From contig CM043944.1 of assembly GCA_014529385.2 (NCBI GenBank), positions 75,649,884-75,713,883 on the forward strand: a stretch of 64,000 nt of DNA, written 5' to 3'. The notes below the pieces were generated by a model. The model was not told where the DNA came from and did no database searches. It saw only the letters and a list, made by a program, of their open reading frames with translations. Origin of the DNA: Adiantum capillus-veneris (taxonomy: Eukaryota > Streptophyta > Polypodiopsida > Polypodiales > Pteridaceae). Below, in pieces: positions 9,916 to 22,299 of this stretch. Within the stretch, counting starts at the first letter, position 1, and every line of letters begins with the position of its first letter. Position numbers and translations under genes: made by a program.

Positions 9916-10385
9916 TTATCTACACAATATAGAACTATGTAGAGTAGATGAGTGGTACATTGTCATGCAAGTTTTGACCACTTGGACAAATATTATCTAC
10001 ACAACATATAAATGTGTAAAGTAGATGAGGAGTGAGCACAATGTCATGTACATTCTGACCAATTAACCAATTCTTATCTACACAATATAGAACTATGTAG
10101 AGCAGATGAGTGGTACATTGTCATATAAGTTTTGAACACTTGGCCAAATCTTATCTACACAACATAGAAATGTATAAAGTAGATGAATAGCGAGCACATT
10201 GTCATGTATGTTGTGACCAGTTGGCCAAATCTTATCTACACAATATAGAACTATGTAGAGTAGATGAGTGGTACATTTTCATGCAAGTTTTGACCACTTG
10301 GCCAAATCTTATCTACACAACATAGAAATGTATAAAGTAGATGATTAGTGAGCACAGTGTCATGTATGTTTTGACCAATTGGATT
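9915..10385. repeat. alternating tandem repeat, about 78-bp half units / 158-bp dimer
   Basis: TATCTACACAAYATAG recurs at about 9,917, 9,992, 10,076, 10,151, 10,232 and 10,309. Two versions alternate (ATAGAACTATGTAGAG and ATAGAAATGTATAAAG types), giving three copies of a dimeric unit of about 158 bp. It shares the TTTTGACCACTTGG phrase with the minisatellite neighbourhood but is a separate family. Confidence 0.85.
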
Positions 10386-10739
10386 GACCATGTGGTTAAA
10401 AATTAAGTAGAGGAAATGGTGGCCAAATGTACTGGCACAATGTACACATGGCCCTATATGTGGTGATCAATTGAGTAAATAAGACCATATTAGGTAAAGT
10501 GGGAAAATCCCAATTCCCAGGTTGGACAACTTTCAATATATCATGTACAAAATATAGAGATTTTGTCAAAAATTTGAGTTTTCTTAAGGTCTCATTCCAC
10601 TTTATGCACATACAATACACAATGAAAACAACTAAAATACCATGGTTTCAATCAATTGGATTATTAGGAGACGAGTATATTGCATCCATTATCGTTGTCT
10701 ATGTTCTATTGTCCTACCTACAACTTATCTCAACATGGA
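10386..10739. other. non-coding spacer
   Basis: AT-rich DNA with one open frame of 108 codons on the plus strand (10,499-10,825) that has no recognisable motif and runs into the repeat array. I see no supported gene here. Confidence 0.4.
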
Positions 10740-12450
10740 GAGCTTGGTTTCTAGGTCCACCACTTGTCCAAGTTAATGTAAAAGTGACTCAAGGTTCACA
10801 ACTTGTGAAAGAAAGGATCCATTGAGGAATACAATCCACTTGGCTATTTTTCTTTAATTTAATGCACGTGACATTCAAGCAAGGTCCACTTCTAATCTAT
10901 AACTTCTTAATTTGAGGCATGGGGCATACATAAAATATGTAGCATATGCTCTATTGCCTCATAGGAAGGTTGGTTTCAAGGTGCACTTATCCATGCTAGC
11001 CTATCTTGGAGAAATGATGGAGCTTGCTTCTCTCCTTGTTTCAATGGAGACTAGCTTGGACAAGTGGTGGACCTTTGCTTCTCTCTATGTTTCAATAGAG
11101 TTAGCTTGGACAAGTGGTGATCTTGGAACAAAACCCCCATGTAAAACATATCATGGGTATTCCAAGTGATTAGAAAGATTACCATTTAAGATATAACCTT
11201 ATAGGTTGGACAAATGGAGCTTGGCTTGGAGAAATGGTGGACCTTTGATTCTCTCCATGTTTCAATGGAGCCTATCTTGGAGAAATGGTGGAGCTTGCTT
11301 CTGTCCATGTTTCGATGGAGCCTAGCTTGAACAGTTGGTGGACCTTTGCTTCTCTCTATGTTTCAATAGAGTTAGCTTAGACACGTGGTGGATCTTCAAA
11401 CTAAGCCAACTACTATCAATGTTTCCTAGCTTGGACAAGTGGTGGAGTGTTTCTCTACTCCATGTTTCAATGGATCTTAGCTTGGACAAGTGTTGGACCT
11501 TAAAACAAAAACCCCATGTACAACATAGAATGGATTTTCTAGATTTCAATGGAGTCTAGATTTAACAAAAGGTGGAGCTTGTCTTCATCCATGTTTCAAT
11601 GAAACTAGCTTGGAAAAGTGGTGGACCTTGTAACAAACCCCCCCATGTACAACATATCATTGTTTTTCTAAGTGATGGGAAGGAATACCATTCAAGATAT
11701 AAACTTATAGCTTGGATAAGTAGTGGACTTTAAAACCAAATTCATCATAATACAATGAAATACAGGTTAGCCAATTCCTAAATCTTGAGACCAAACCTCC
11801 CATGCTATTAGAGATAATATATTGGATAAGTGGTGGACCTTCTATTATTTTCCCATGCCTAGTTTAGACTACCGGTACACTTTGCAGCTATAAAGGTTGG
11901 ACGAGTTGTGGAGCCTTGTTTCTATCCATGTTTTAATGGATCCTAGCTTGGACAAGTGGTGGACCTTGGAAAAAAGCTTCCATGTACAACATATATGAGG
12001 TTTTCCATGTTTTAATGGAACCTATCTTGGACAAATGGTGAAGCTTGCTTCTCTCCATGTTGATTTTGGAACTACCTTAGACAAGTGGTGGAGCTTTGCT
12101 TTTCTACTCTTCATAATACAATGAAGTATAGGTTGGTTACATGGTGAATCTTAAGGCCAAACCTCCCATTTTACTAGAGATGATAGGTTGGACAAGCGGA
12201 TCAACCTTCTATCATTTCTCCATGACTATATTGGACAATTAGTAGACCTAACATCTCTCTATGTTGTCTAGAGATAAGCTTGGACAAGTGATGGACCCTG
12301 CTTCTCTCTTCCCTTGGTTTACTAGTTTGAAGACTCAGTATATATACTTTCTTAGATCTAGCTTGAACAAGTGGTGGACCTTGTATCCACAATCTTAATT
12401 CATTACAAAAAAGTATATGAAAAAATAACATAGGAATCTTGGTTTGAAGG
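10740..12450 (+). repeat. minisatellite array 1 (forward orientation)
   Basis: Degenerate copies of CTTGGACAAGTGGTGG, mostly spaced 50-100 bp, with linker phrases such as CTCCATGTTTCAATGGAGCC. Orientation is the reverse complement of the arrays right of 21 kb. The array ends with a distinctive module at 12,240-12,450 that recurs at 18,720-18,860 and, inverted, at 27,460-27,660. No coding function is supported. Confidence 0.9.
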
Positions 12451-13153
12451 TCAAGCAATTAGGTTCCAAATGCACATAATAATATATTTTCCACCCATAA
12501 TAAAAGAAAGTTAAATATGTTATTACCAAATTGACAAAGGTAACGTACTCCAAGAATTCTATCTTTGCATCTTGTCAGATCTAAATCTTCATCAAGGCGA
12601 CATGCATGTATACATCAACTTTCAAGCCATTCAAGAATACATGCACTTAGATTCCATAGTTTTGTTTTCAAAGTCTTTTAGGTTCTAAAACTCTTTCACG
12701 TAAAGTATGTAATGACAAAATTCTTGAAGCAAACATTTGTGCCCAAGAAAAAGATCCCTCTCACATATTTAAAGTCCATGAATTCTCTGATCCATACTTA
12801 CAAGTTTTATTTTGACATCAAACATCAATTCTCTCGTAGTTACAAATAAATGCAACCTCGATATGAATTGACAAAAAATGAATTTATTTTACTATATGAC
12901 CCAACATAGGCCCCAATCAGATAAAAAATGAGTCTCCAAAAATTTGGGTGCACTCTAGCAATACATCAGAGTCCCTTTACAATAGGATGCACTCCAATAG
13001 TACATTGAAGTCCCCTTAGAGTAGGGTGCACTCCATTCAAGTGTTCATAAAATTGACACACCTTTGTTTTTTTATAAAAAAGACTATATCAAATTATACA
13101 AATGTTGAAAGATACACACTAGAATAAAAAAAGCATCTTATGGCCATATTTAT
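12451..13153. other. 3' flank of the small FCP1-like exon
   Basis: AT-rich unique sequence without open frames of note. It contains a short local duplication around 12,945-13,040 (GTGCACTC phrases). Just past the stop codon of the exon the minus strand reads TGAATAAATATGG, so an AATAAA-type polyadenylation signal overlaps the stop. Confidence 0.5.
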
Positions 13154-13929
13154 TCAATTCTTTCGTGTTGACAAGTACACACCAAGGACATAATTTGTCT
13201 CAGAATCACTATACTGATTTACAATTGTGTTGTATGTATAGACTCTCTTATCTTTTGCATACAACCATCCTACCAACCATGGAATTATGGTTCTCTGCAA
13301 GAAGTTTTGAAGTTGCTCGGAAGTTTGCCTCCACATCTTTGGAAATATAAGATATGTCCCTGGCATGTTCCACATCACCCTATATGGAGTGTCATAAAAA
13401 ATTAAGGTATTGTTTGCATCCAAATCCTCAAATATCTTCCAAATATCACTCAAATTTTTGTGATAAACCCTTGTAAATCCTAACATAATATTTGGATTTT
13501 GGCAATTTTTGTTACTCATAAACACCTTGAACTTGGTATACTGCTCAGGAAAACATTTTTGTGTGATGCGTTGCACCCTTGTTAAGTTATAGCAACTCCA
13601 TATCCATAGCTCAAAGTATTCAGCACAAAAATCCAAAAAACTTTGTGCGTCTGGTCGCACCACATGATAAACTTCATCTTTATCCTCCACAAGTCGCATG
13701 TGTTGAGCCCAAGATGGCATAGAATCTCCATGTTTCATTTCAATTGTCTTGAGAAGTAACCCCTCTAGATCCAAGATAAGTACTCTTTTGATGTCCTTGA
13801 AAGAAAGTGGTAGGTGATAAGGAGGTGATTCATTCCTTGGACAAGGTCTTGGAGGAGGTTGGATGGGTAATTCAATAGTTTTCTTCAATTTATGCCAGCA
13901 TATAGCCAATCCATTTTTCTGTAATGGTT
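13154..13929 (-). CDS. FCP1/HAD-like terminal exon (cassette FCP-B)
   Basis: A 776-bp exon encoding an FCP1-like (NLI-interacting-factor) HAD fold, a family that dephosphorylates proteins such as the RNA polymerase II C-terminal domain. Motif I reads LILDLEGLLL instead of DLDxTL, and the DDSP motif is FYDTPY, so catalysis is doubtful. Start: the acceptor TTCTTTAATTTCAG ends at 13,930 and the frame needs one upstream base. The first in-frame ATG comes after motif I, so an upstream coding exon is required. The phase fits the donor at 24,778. It ends with TGA at 13,156-13,154 overlapping AATAAA. It lies between minisatellite arrays 1 and 2. Alternative: a separate gene whose 5' exon I cannot see. 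Confidence 0.72.
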
Positions 13930-14079
13930 CTGAAATTAAAGAACAAGAACACTTAATGCAAACACAACAATAGACATGAGTTTTACATTGTCTACCCTAA
14001 GGTTTTATTAGATACCAAAATCCATCTATGATCTACTCATTAATAGAAAGAAAGTCAAATTAAAATCCTGACTCTTTTT

Positions 14080-17000
14080 TATGCTACACTCTCTCTTAGT
14101 CTCAATACCATGGAGGTCAACTAGACTTAAGTCAACTAATAACTACTACTTGTTGTTAAAGGTATGCTTGAAGTGCATAAGGCTTAACCAATGCTCTAGT
14201 GTAGAATGGGTATTTAGGTCTCAAGGTCTACCACTTATCCAAGCAAAGATCCATTTAGATATGGAAACCCAATTTTTCTTAATATAATGATATAGAGTGG
14301 ACAAGTGGTGAATCCTGAGACCAAACCACTCATGCTACTAGGGATAATAGGTTGGACAAGTGGTGGACCTTGAATGTAAACCCCCCATGTACAAAGTATC
14401 AGGGGTTTTGGGTATTTCAATCGACTCTAGCATCTTCGAGACATGGTGGAGCTTACTTCTCTCCATGTTTCAATGGAGTCTATCTTGGATAAATGGTGGA
14501 GCATCATTCTCTCCATGTTTCAATGGAGCCTAGCTTGGACAAGTGGTGGACGTTTGTTTCTCTCTATGTTTGAACAGATTTAGCTTGGACAAGTGGTGGA
14601 CCTTGGAACAAAATCCCCATGTAAAACATATCATGGACATTACAAGTGGTGAGAAAAAATACCATTCAATATATAACCTTATAGGTTGGACAAGTGGTGG
14701 ACCTTAACACCCAATTATTATTAATATAATGACATAGAGTGGACAAGTGGTGAATCTTGCGACCAAACCTACTAGGAAAAGTAGGTTGGACAAGTGGTGG
14801 ACCTTGAATGCAAACCCCCCATGTACAAAATATCACTCATGCTACTAGGAATAATTTGGTATTAAGGTCCATGTTTCAATGGAGCCTAGCTTGGAAAAGT
14901 GGTGGACCTTTGTTTCTCTCTATGTTTCAATAGAATTAGCTTGGACAAGTGGTGAACCTTGGAACAAAACCCCCATGTAAAGCATGTCATGGGCATTACA
15001 AGTGGTGAGAAAAAATACCATTCAAGGTATAACCTTATAGGCTGGACAAGTGGTGGACCTTAGCACCCAATTCCTCTTATTATAATGACATAAGTGGAAA
15101 AGTGGTGAATTGTGAGACCAAACCTACTAGGGATAATAGGGTGGACAAATGGTTGACCTTGAATGTAAATCACCCATGTACAAAATATCATGGTTTTTGC
15201 GTATTTCAATGGAGCCTAGCATCTAGGAGACATGGTGGAACTTACTTATGTCCATGTTTTAATGGAGCCTATCTAGGAGAAATGGTGGAGGTTCCTTCTC
15301 TCCATGTTTCAATGGAGCCTAGCTTGGACAAGTCGTGGACCTTTGTTTCTCTCTATGTTTAAATATGGTTAGCTTGGACAAGTGGTGGATCTTGGAATGA
15401 AACTCCCATGTAAAACATATCATGGGCATTTCAAGTGGCGAGAAAGGATACCATTTAAGATATAACCTTATAGGTTGGACAAGTGGTGGACCTTAACACA
15501 ATATAATGACATAGAGTGTACAAGTGGTGAATCTTGAAACCAAACCACTCATGCTACTAGGGATAATAGGTTAAACAAGTGGTGGGCCTTGAAATAAAAC
15601 CCCCTAGAGTGTTTCAATGGAGCCTAGCTTGGAAACATGGTAAAGCTTGCTTCTCTCCATGTTTCAATGCAGCCTATCTTGGATAAATGGTGGAGCATCA
15701 TTCTCTCCATGTTTCAATGGAGCCTAGCTTGGACAAGTGGTGGACCTTTATTTCTCTCTATGTTTGAATAGAGTTATCTTGGAAAAGTGGTGGACCTTGG
15801 AACAAAACCCCCATGTAAAACATATCATGGGCATTACAAGTGGTGAGAAAAAATACCATTTAATATATAACCTTATAGGTTCGACAAGTGGTGGATCTTA
15901 ACACCCAATTATTCTTAATATAATGACATAGAGTGGATAAGTGGTGAACTTGGGACCAAACCTACTAGGGAAATAGGTTCGACAAGTGGTGGACCTTGAA
16001 TGTAAACCCCCCATGTACAAAATATCACTCATGCTACTAGAAATAATTTGGTATTAAGGTCCATGTTTCAATGCAGCTTAGCTTGGAAAAGTGGTGGACC
16101 TTTGTTTCTCTCTATGTTTCAATAGATTTAGCTTGGACAAGTGGTGGACCTTGGAACAAAACCCCCATGTAAATCATGTCATGGGCATTACAAGTGGTGA
16201 GAAAAAATACCATTCAAGCTATAACATTATAGGTTGGACAAGTGGTGGACCTTAACACCCAATTCCTCTTAATAATGACATAGAGTGGACAAGTGGTGAA
16301 TCATGAGACCAAACCTACTAGGGATAATAGGTTGGACAAGTGGTGAACCTTGAATGTAAACCCCCCATGTACAAAATATTATGGGTATTGGGTATTTCAA
16401 TGGAGCCTAGCAACTTGGAGACATGGTGGAGCTTATTTCTCTCCATGTTTCAATGGAGCCTATCTAGGAGAAACAGTGGAGGTTCCTTCTCTCCATGTTT
16501 CAATGAGCCTAGCTTGGACAAGTGGTGGACCTTTCTTTCTCTATATGTTTTAATAGAGTTAGCTTGGACAAGTGGTGGACCTTGGAATGAAACCCCCATG
16601 TAAAACATATCATGGGCATTTCAAGTGGTGAGAAAGGATACCATTTAAAATATAACCTTATAGGTTGGACAAGTGGTGGACCTTAACACATAGTTCTTCT
16701 TAATATAATGACATAGAGTGTACAAGTGGTGAATCTTGAGACCAAACCACTCGTGCTACTAGGGATAATAGGTTGGACAAGTGGTGGACCTTGAATGTAA
16801 ACCCCTCATGTACAAAATTATGGGTTTAGGGTATTTCAATGGAGCCTAGCTTGGAGACATGGTGGAGATTGCTTCTCTCAATGTTTCAATGGAACCTATC
16901 TTGGAGAAATGGTGGATCATCCTTCTCTCCATGTTTCAATGGAGCCTACCTTGGACAAGTGGTGGACCTTTGCTTCTCTCTATGTTTCAATAGAGTTAGC

Positions 17001-18870
17001 TTGGACAAGTGGTGGGTCTTGGAACAAAACCCCTTTGTAAAACATAGCATGGACATTACAAGTGATAAGAAAAATATCATTCAAGATATAACCTTACAGG
17101 TTGGAAAAGTGGTGATGGACCTTGACAAGTGGTGAAGGATACCATTTAAGATATACCCTTATAGGTTGGACAAGTGGTGGACCTTAACACCCAGTTATTC
17201 TTAATATAATGACATAGAGTGGATAAGTGGTGAATCTTAAGACCAAACCACTCATGCTACTAGGTATAATACGTTAGAGAAGTGGTAGACCTTGAATGTA
17301 AACACCCCATGTACAAAATATCATGGTTTTAGGGTGTTTCAATGGAGCCTAGAATCTTGGAGACATGGTAGATCTTGATTCTTTCCATGTTTGAATGGCA
17401 CCTATCTTGGAAAAATGATGGAGGTTACTTCTCTCCATGCTTCAATGGAGCCTAGCTTTGACAAGTGGTGAACCTTTGCTTCTCTCTATGTTTGAATAGA
17501 GTTAGCTTGGACAAGTGGTGGACCTTTGCTTCTCTCTATGTTTGAATAGAGTTAGCTTGGACAAGTGGTGGACCTTGGAATGAAACCCCCATGTAAAACA
17601 TATCATGGGCATTTCAAGTGGTGAGAAAGGATACCATTTAAGATATAACCTTATAGGTTGGACAAGTGGTGGACCTTAATACATAGTTCTTCCTAATATA
17701 ATGACATAGAGTGTACAAGTGGTGTATCTTGAGACCAAACCACTCGTACTACTAGGGATAATAGGTTAGACAAGTGGTGGGCCTTGAAATAAAACCCCCC
17801 ATGTACAAAATAAAATGGGTTTAGGGCATTTAAATGGATCCTAGCTTGGAGACATGGTGGAGCTTTCTTCTCTCCATGTTTCAATGAAGCCTATCTTGGA
17901 GAAATGGTGGAGCATCCTTCTATCCATGTTTCAATATAGCTTAGCTTGGACAAGTGGTGGATCTTTGGTTCTCTCTATGTTTCAATAGAGTTAGCTTGGA
18001 CAAGTGGTGGATATTGAAACATAACTCCCATGTAAAACATATCATGGGTAGTTCAAGTTGTGAGAAAAAAAACCATTTAAAATATAACCTTATAGGTTGG
18101 ACAAGTGGTGGACCTTAACACCCAATCCTTTTTAATACAATGACATAGAGTGGACAAGTGGTGAATCTTGAGACCAAAGCTATCAAGCTACTAGGGATAC
18201 TAGGTTGGACAAGTGGTGGATCTTGAATGTACATCCCCTATGTACAAAATATCATGGGTTTAGGGTGTTTCAATGGAGTCTAGCATATTGGAGACATGGT
18301 GGAGCTTGCTTCGCTCCATGTTTCAAGTGGTGGACCTTCAATTATTTTCCCATACCTAGTTTAGACAACCCATACACTTTGCAACTCTAAAGGTTGGACA
18401 AGTGGTGGAGCTTTGTTTATTTCCATGTTTTAATGGATCCTAGCTTGGACAAGTGGTGGACCTTGGAAAAAAGTCCCCCCTGTACAACATAGCTGAGTTT
18501 TTTCATGTTTTAATGGAAGAGAGATTTGACAAATGGTGGAGCTTGCTTATCTCCATGTGGATTTTAGAACTAGCTTGGACAAGTGGTGGAGCTTTGCTTT
18601 TCTACTCTTCATAATACAATGATGTATAGGTTGGTTACATGGTGAATCTTAAGGCCAAACCTCCCATCTTACTAGAGATGATAGGTTGGACAAGTGTTCA
18701 ACCTTCTATCATTTCTCCATGCCTATAATTAGACAATTAGTAGAACTAGCATCTTTCTATGTTGTCTAGAGCTGATAGCTTGGACAAGTAGTGGACCTTG
18801 CTACTCTCTTCCCTTGGTTTATTAGTTTGAAGACTCATTATATATACTTGCTTAGATCTATATAATTACT
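14080..18870 (+). repeat. minisatellite array 2 (forward orientation)
   Basis: Dense array of CTTGGACAAGTGGTGG copies with linkers (TAACCTTATAGGTTGGACAA, CCCCCATGTACAAAATATC), in longer units of about 440 bp and shortened ones of about 360 bp. Forward orientation, i.e. inverted relative to array 3. It separates the two FCP1-like exons and closes with the same end module (18,720-18,860) as array 1. Short open frames here are repeat by-products. Confidence 0.92.
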
Positions 18871-19587
18871 CATTAGTTAGGTTACAAGTAGGTATGTAAT
18901 TTGTTAGCCTCAAGGGACTTTGAATATTGAATAGTAAGAAAGTCAAGTGCTGGTTTGAAGATCTTTTGCTTATCTAAACTAGACTCTAACTCAATAATAA
19001 GTCTCTTAAGTTCCACGAATTGTCCTATCTAGGCTCCAAAAGAGTCTTAATTGGTTTGTGCTAGATTCTAACTTCCTTGATGGGGTAGAATCCTAGAAAA
19101 ATGAGGCACTATAAGTTTTACCTTAGCTCAAATGGATTTTCACTTAAACTAGACTGCAATTTGGCACTCTAGTATCTTTGTCTTGATGGAGTTTAACACT
19201 AGATACATAGTAGTGATATTTAAGCTTCATGTCTCTTCACTTGATCGAGATATGAGACCATACTTTCAAGGTCACCACTTGTCTTACCTAAAGACCAATG
19301 TGAGACATGGGAGCAAGAAAGCCATCCGATATTGTTTTAAGGACTATTACATAGACAATCAATAACTTAAGTAAAGCAAAAAGACTTGGATCTTTCACAA
19401 TTAATAACTTAAGTAAAGCCAAAAAGACTTGGATCTTTGACAGTTTTTTTCAAACTAAAAAAGCACAATCTCATGCTAACAAAACTATAAATCACAATTG
19501 AAAGTTTTGAACGAGAAAAAGATCAGCAATCTTATAAGAAGGATACTTTTCATTTCATTTGATGATTACAAACTAAAAGAAAGTCTC
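18871..19587. other. unique spacer downstream of the large FCP1-like exon
   Basis: AT-rich, no recognisable gene. A phrase containing AACTTAAGTAAAGC and AAAAGACTTGGATCTTT is tandemly duplicated at 19,360-19,440. Probably 3' flank or intron of the minus-strand gene. Confidence 0.4.
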
Positions 19588-19695
19588 TCAAGAAATTGAT
19601 AAACAAAAAATGTAGGTGACTGCTTCATTATTTTGAGCAAACATATCAAAATCTCTATTGATTGAGCTCCATCTAGTAGTATCCTTTGTAAGATC
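19588..19695 (-). other. possible 3' untranslated exon
   Basis: A strong acceptor (TATTCCTTCCTGCAG, ending at 19,696) precedes a short open segment ending at TGA. The matching donor would be the GGTACTAG just after the TAA of the large FCP1-like exon (G at 19,789). If joined there, the segment lies after the stop codon. As coding sequence in the joined frame it stops after a few codons, so it is best read as 3' UTR. Confidence 0.4.
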
Positions 19696-19789
19696 CTGCA
19701 GGAAGGAATAAAAAGAAAGATTTGTTAGATACCATGCACATGAGTGTTCAAGTATGTGTATCAAGAATATATGACATGTCACTAGTACC

Positions 19790-20988
19790 TTAGGGTTGCT
19801 TTCTATCCAGCCTTAGAAGATTGTTCTCAGCTTTCACCTTATTTATATAAGCCTTTGCTGTGGTTGCCTTCAAAACTCCTTTTGTGTTACAACCCAATTG
19901 CCTAGCTAAAGTGGTCAATTGTGACGCCTTCATGCTTTCAATGGGTGTACGCTCCTTTGCTAAGATCTCTTGTATTTGGGCTCTTCTCATTTCATTGCGG
20001 TGGCTTGTGTCACTTGCATTTTCAATGATAGTTTCATCCCTGTCACCTTTTGCAGGTGGTATTCTTCTTGTAAAGAACACCTTAGCTGACCAAACATCAT
20101 TTTTTTGCTTCCAATACTCCATGATTTGTTTGTATTCACTATCATTTGTCACTATAGGTTGTCCATAACGATTAGAAGCAATTAAATCACGCACATCCCT
20201 TCTCTCATCAAGCTGAATCAAGTATGGCAGTAGCTCCTCCAAGAGCATATTGTCAACCATCTTCTCAGCATCAAATTGTGGTGGAAAAATGCAATTGTTT
20301 GCTGGTGAAATACATCCCTTGTAAGGAGAGTCATCAATAAGCACTGTTCTTTGTGGATCACATTCAAACCCCATGGCAATTTTGGCTAGAGGCTTGAACA
20401 TTGCCTCAACGTTTGGATTGTCGGGTCTAAACAATTTTTGAGTTTGAGCGGTGTAGCAAACATCTTGCGACCAAATTGCAAAGAAAGGCAATGTATCCTC
20501 AGCTAAGTTGTTTAGTGCTGCAAGGATTTGATACACATTATTCCTAGTAGCTGTCGACCAAATTGCAACATTAAACCTCTGTAAAATAGTCTTCAAGAAT
20601 TGGATGCAACCTGGCCTGAGTATAATATATCTTTTTGAATCCATTTGCACTGAGTTGTGGTGTGAGGATGGTTGAGGGGAACGTTTCAACAATAGACCAT
20701 TTAAATCCAATATAATTGTAAGCATGGATTTCTCAACATCTACGCTACATGACGTAGTACCAATTGGCAATAGCTCGTGAGTGGACTTTTCAGTCTCTTT
20801 TGATGTATGTTGCATTTTTGAAGCATCGATTTCTTGGTTCTCATTATTGGAAGCTTGCTCAAGTTGCACAACACTAGACTCTAGTATAGAAATATCATCC
20901 ATCTTGGGCACTTTAGAAACCATAGAATCTATGGATTCTATAGTTGTTGACTGAACCATAGGAGCATTATCCATCCCAGTTTGTGAAT
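19790..20988 (-). CDS. FCP1/HAD-like terminal exon with SAP-like tail (cassette FCP-A)
   Basis: A 1.2-kb exon. After about 85 low-complexity residues comes a complete FCP1-like HAD domain: motif I IILDLNGLLLKR (the usual second Asp is Asn), motif II IWSTATRNN, the FKPL lysine and motif III LIDDSPYKG. DLNG-type motif I occurs in plant FCP1-like proteins thought to be catalytically weak or dead (family knowledge). The last 40 residues (MKASQLTTLARQLGC...) resemble a SAP DNA-binding helix pair. The acceptor TGTGTTTTCTTAG ends at 20,989; one base is needed from an upstream exon, fitting the donor at 24,778. An in-exon ATG at 20,974 would also allow independent translation. Stop TAA 19,792-19,790. 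Confidence 0.78.
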
Positions 20989-21630
20989 CTAAGAAAACAC
21001 ACACACAAATGGTATCTCAAAACCACTAGAATTTTATTCACCATATTTATATGTAGAACTCCTAGTAAGAAATTTATTTAAGGTAAAGTCGTTGTTAGAA
21101 TCCTTGCAACCATTTTCAGCATTCGTACACCAAACACCACTTGTCTAAAATACAATCTACTAACTCAACATTTTCCATCCTACACTTTATTAAAGATGAG
21201 TACTTAAAGTGAAAACTAAAAGCCACCCTTGTTGAGGAAACATGGATACAAGGTCCACCAAATGTCCAACCTAGACTACAAGCAAACAATTAGAGATTTG
21301 GCTTAGATTTGGATTCAAAGGCCACCACTTATTCAAGTAAGATAACTCCACTTGTTTAAGACAGTAATGTTTGAAGCCCCACCACTTGTCCAACCTAGAC
21401 ATTGATTAAATTTTGGTAAGATTTATCACAAATCTAGAGTAGAATCAAGATTCTATGGCCAAGGTAGTCAAATAAGTTAGACAACACACAAAGCATAAGA
21501 GCACTTTAGATTCTCGTTGAGCATAAACTAAACAATAATCAAATGTTATATTCACTTGAGATTTCATCCATGAAAAATGAAAATGATGCATGTACTTGAG
21601 ATTTCCATCCATGTACAATACTTTACAATG
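20989..21630. other. intronic spacer with scattered minisatellite motifs
   Basis: AT-rich DNA between two cassette exons. It holds a few copies of the CCACCACTTGTCCAAC type near 21,245-21,405 in the inverted orientation. This is the first place, moving right, where the orientation of the motif is reversed relative to array 2. Confidence 0.55.
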
Positions 21631-22187
21631 TCAAGTAAAGTTATAGTCAGCAAACAACTCTTCTCCTGCTTCAACTTGACAAATAGTCTCAATGCATACA
21701 TGGCCATATTCTTCTGACTTGATGTGTGAAGAGGTGCATTTATGCCAAGGTGGCAAATTTGGATCAAATGTATAGCGTACGTTGGGACAGACATTTGTAC
21801 TGTGAGAACTATTTATATAGCCCGACACGTTTCCTTCTTCTACACAACCAATAATGTATGATTGATCTTCCTCTTCTTCTATGTTTGGATCCTCTAGAAG
21901 AGAATATTTATAAGCTCTTGGAAAAATTTTGCATATCTTTTTCCAGTCTTGAAATCTATACTTATGCCCTCCATAGTTTAGAATAGTCAAACCACTTTCC
22001 AGGGTAGTATGCACAAATAGCCCATAACCAGCTCCTTCAATACATGAAAGTCGCACTTCAAAATCCACACCGTTAATATGGAAAATTACATCTTTGGGAA
22101 TAGGAAAAGTTGGTGTCCCAAAAGGATCTTCATGCCAATCATAGTGTGAAATACATCTAGTTTTTATATCACTTAACTCCTTTGTGT
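21631..22187 (-). CDS. SET-domain terminal exon
   Basis: A 557-bp exon encoding a SET domain, the fold of protein lysine methyltransferases acting on histones and other proteins. Visible in order: VRLSCIEGAGYGLFVHTTLE (family GxGLFA), ILNYGG (family IxxYxG), GYINSSHSTNVCPNV in place of the RFINHSCxPN cofactor pocket, and VEAGEELFADYNF (GEELxxDY). The altered NHSC motif makes activity uncertain; no post-SET cysteines follow. The acceptor TTTTCTTCTTTTGCAG ends at 22,188. The exon contains no Met codon at all in this frame, so it cannot be translated without an upstream exon; its phase matches the donor at 24,778. Stop TGA 21,633-21,631. Confidence 0.78.
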
Positions 22188-22299
22188 CTGCAAAAGAAGA
22201 AAATATTATGCATAAAATAATGACAATATCAAAGAAAGATATCATTATTTTATAGTCCAATAGGTCTATTGTATGGAAGACTTAGAGTGCCTCTTACAT

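Noticed and set aside
19588-19695. Protein-coding last exon after FCP-A
   Set aside because: The only usable donor follows the FCP-A stop codon, and the joined frame stops after a few codons. Kept only as a possible 3' UTR exon.
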